Source: Pseudovibrio sp. Ad37
GTDB lineage: Bacteria; Pseudomonadota; Alphaproteobacteria; Rhizobiales; Stappiaceae
Length of the DNA stretch: 64,000 nucleotides
Assembly (NCBI RefSeq): GCF_001623075.1
Contig: NZ_LMCF01000042.1
Coordinates: forward strand, 22,450-86,449
Direction of reading: 5' to 3'
This document shows positions 63,711 to 64,000 of the stretch, piece after piece (position 1 is the stretch's first letter; each line of letters begins with the position of its first letter). The position numbers were made by a program, and so were the translations under genes. Below the pieces are notes generated by a model that was not told where the DNA came from, did not search any database, and saw nothing but the letters and a program-made list of their open reading frames with translations.

Positions 63711-64000
63711 ATGACCACAGAACTTCTTTCCGTCGGCATCGACATTGGCAAAGATACATTACACATCGTTGGGTTCAATGACGATGGTAGCTACGCTTTT
63801 CGGAAAAAGATCAGGCGTCTGTCCCTCGTGGCTACGTTCGAGAAGTTGCCGCGCTGTATTGTGGGCATGGAAGCGTGCATGAGTGCGCATTTTGTTAGCC
63901 GAACATTGCGCAAACTGGGGTTCGATCCCCGTATCATCGCCGCCAAATACACCAAGCCTTTCGTCAAAGGCCAGAAGAACGATTACAACGATGCTGAAGC
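63711..64000 (+). CDS. IS110-family transposase, N-terminal part (cut by window edge)
   Basis: The frame opens at ATG 63711 with GGAG upstream and stays open to the window end (96 residues). It reads LLSVGIDIGKDTLHIVGFND, with the first catalytic Asp of the DEDD recombinase, CIVGMEACMSAHFVSRTLRK (Glu) and KYTKPFVKGQKNDYNDAE (the Asp pair), all typical of IS110 (Piv/MooV-like) enzymes. It excises and inserts DNA guided by a bridge RNA. Intactness beyond the edge is unknown. Confidence 0.9.
   Translation, partial: MTTELLSVGIDIGKDTLHIVGFNDDGSYAFRKKIRRLSLVATFEKLPRCIVGMEACMSAHFVSRTLRKLGFDPRIIAAKYTKPFVKGQKNDYNDAE

Overview
The window looks like part of a large repABC replicon (plasmid or chromid) of a marine-type alphaproteobacterium. 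repA, repB and repC lie in order at 2.5-6.4 kb with the structured repB-repC leader typical of this family. The other genes (tripartite tricarboxylate and sugar ABC transporters, a long MCP, RTX proteins, GDP-fucose synthesis, a Gfo/Idh dehydrogenase) fit Stappiaceae/Rhodobacterales-like bacteria such as Pseudovibrio. The genus is inference from gene content only. No rRNA or tRNA gene was seen.

Layout. 0-2 kb: a cut-off SDR gene and an ATP-grasp protein of the YheC/YheD family, best known from Bacillus endospores. 2.5-6.4 kb: repABC with hairpins that could pair in two ways ahead of repC, and a likely origin inside repC. 6.4-10.5 kb: GNAT, cupin, Ada, a PEP mutase/isocitrate lyase-like enzyme and two small exported proteins. 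10.8-18.5 kb (all minus): GST-like protein, alpha/beta hydrolase, a 1574-residue RTX adhesin and a short TolC-like protein that overlaps it by 4 bp. A palindrome close to ACTTGGCAGCTGCCAAGT recurs through this block, inside and between genes. 18.9-29.5 kb: Hsp70-like protein, gmd-fcl, Rid protein, CoA-transferase, YrbL-like kinase-fold protein, MFS exporter, Fe-alcohol dehydrogenase, thioesterase.

29.6-41.1 kb: a chemoreceptor, then two sugar ABC systems whose ATPase genes are both damaged. An RbsA-type ATPase has lost its N-terminal half, and an MsmK/UgpC-type ATPase has an internal deletion with a frame change near its C-terminus. The second system forms an operon with a FadR-type regulator and a trans-sulfuration-type PLP enzyme. 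41.5-46.5 kb: a seven-cysteine unknown protein, a small protein with a glyoxalase-associated domain, a D-threonine-aldolase-like enzyme and a large transketolase/E1-like enzyme. 46.6-54 kb: AbrB-like protein and tctA-tctB-tctC, divergent from tctD-tctE and a solute-binding protein; tandem 11-bp repeats in the divergent promoter are the probable TctD operator.

54-64 kb: GNAT and MFS genes, then an island bounded by transposase remnants (ISNCY/IS1202-type and IS66 fragments on the left, IS110-type on the right). Its core is a three-gene unit: a GNAT-like acyltransferase, a two-helix membrane protein and a 1544-residue RTX protein. The RTX protein carries a Hint (intein/hedgehog-like) domain with Cys1 and a terminal His-Asn but Gln at +1, predicting self-cleavage rather than splicing, and a roughly 200-residue unrecognised insert between its RTX blocks. 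This unit is the best candidate in the window for an undescribed system.
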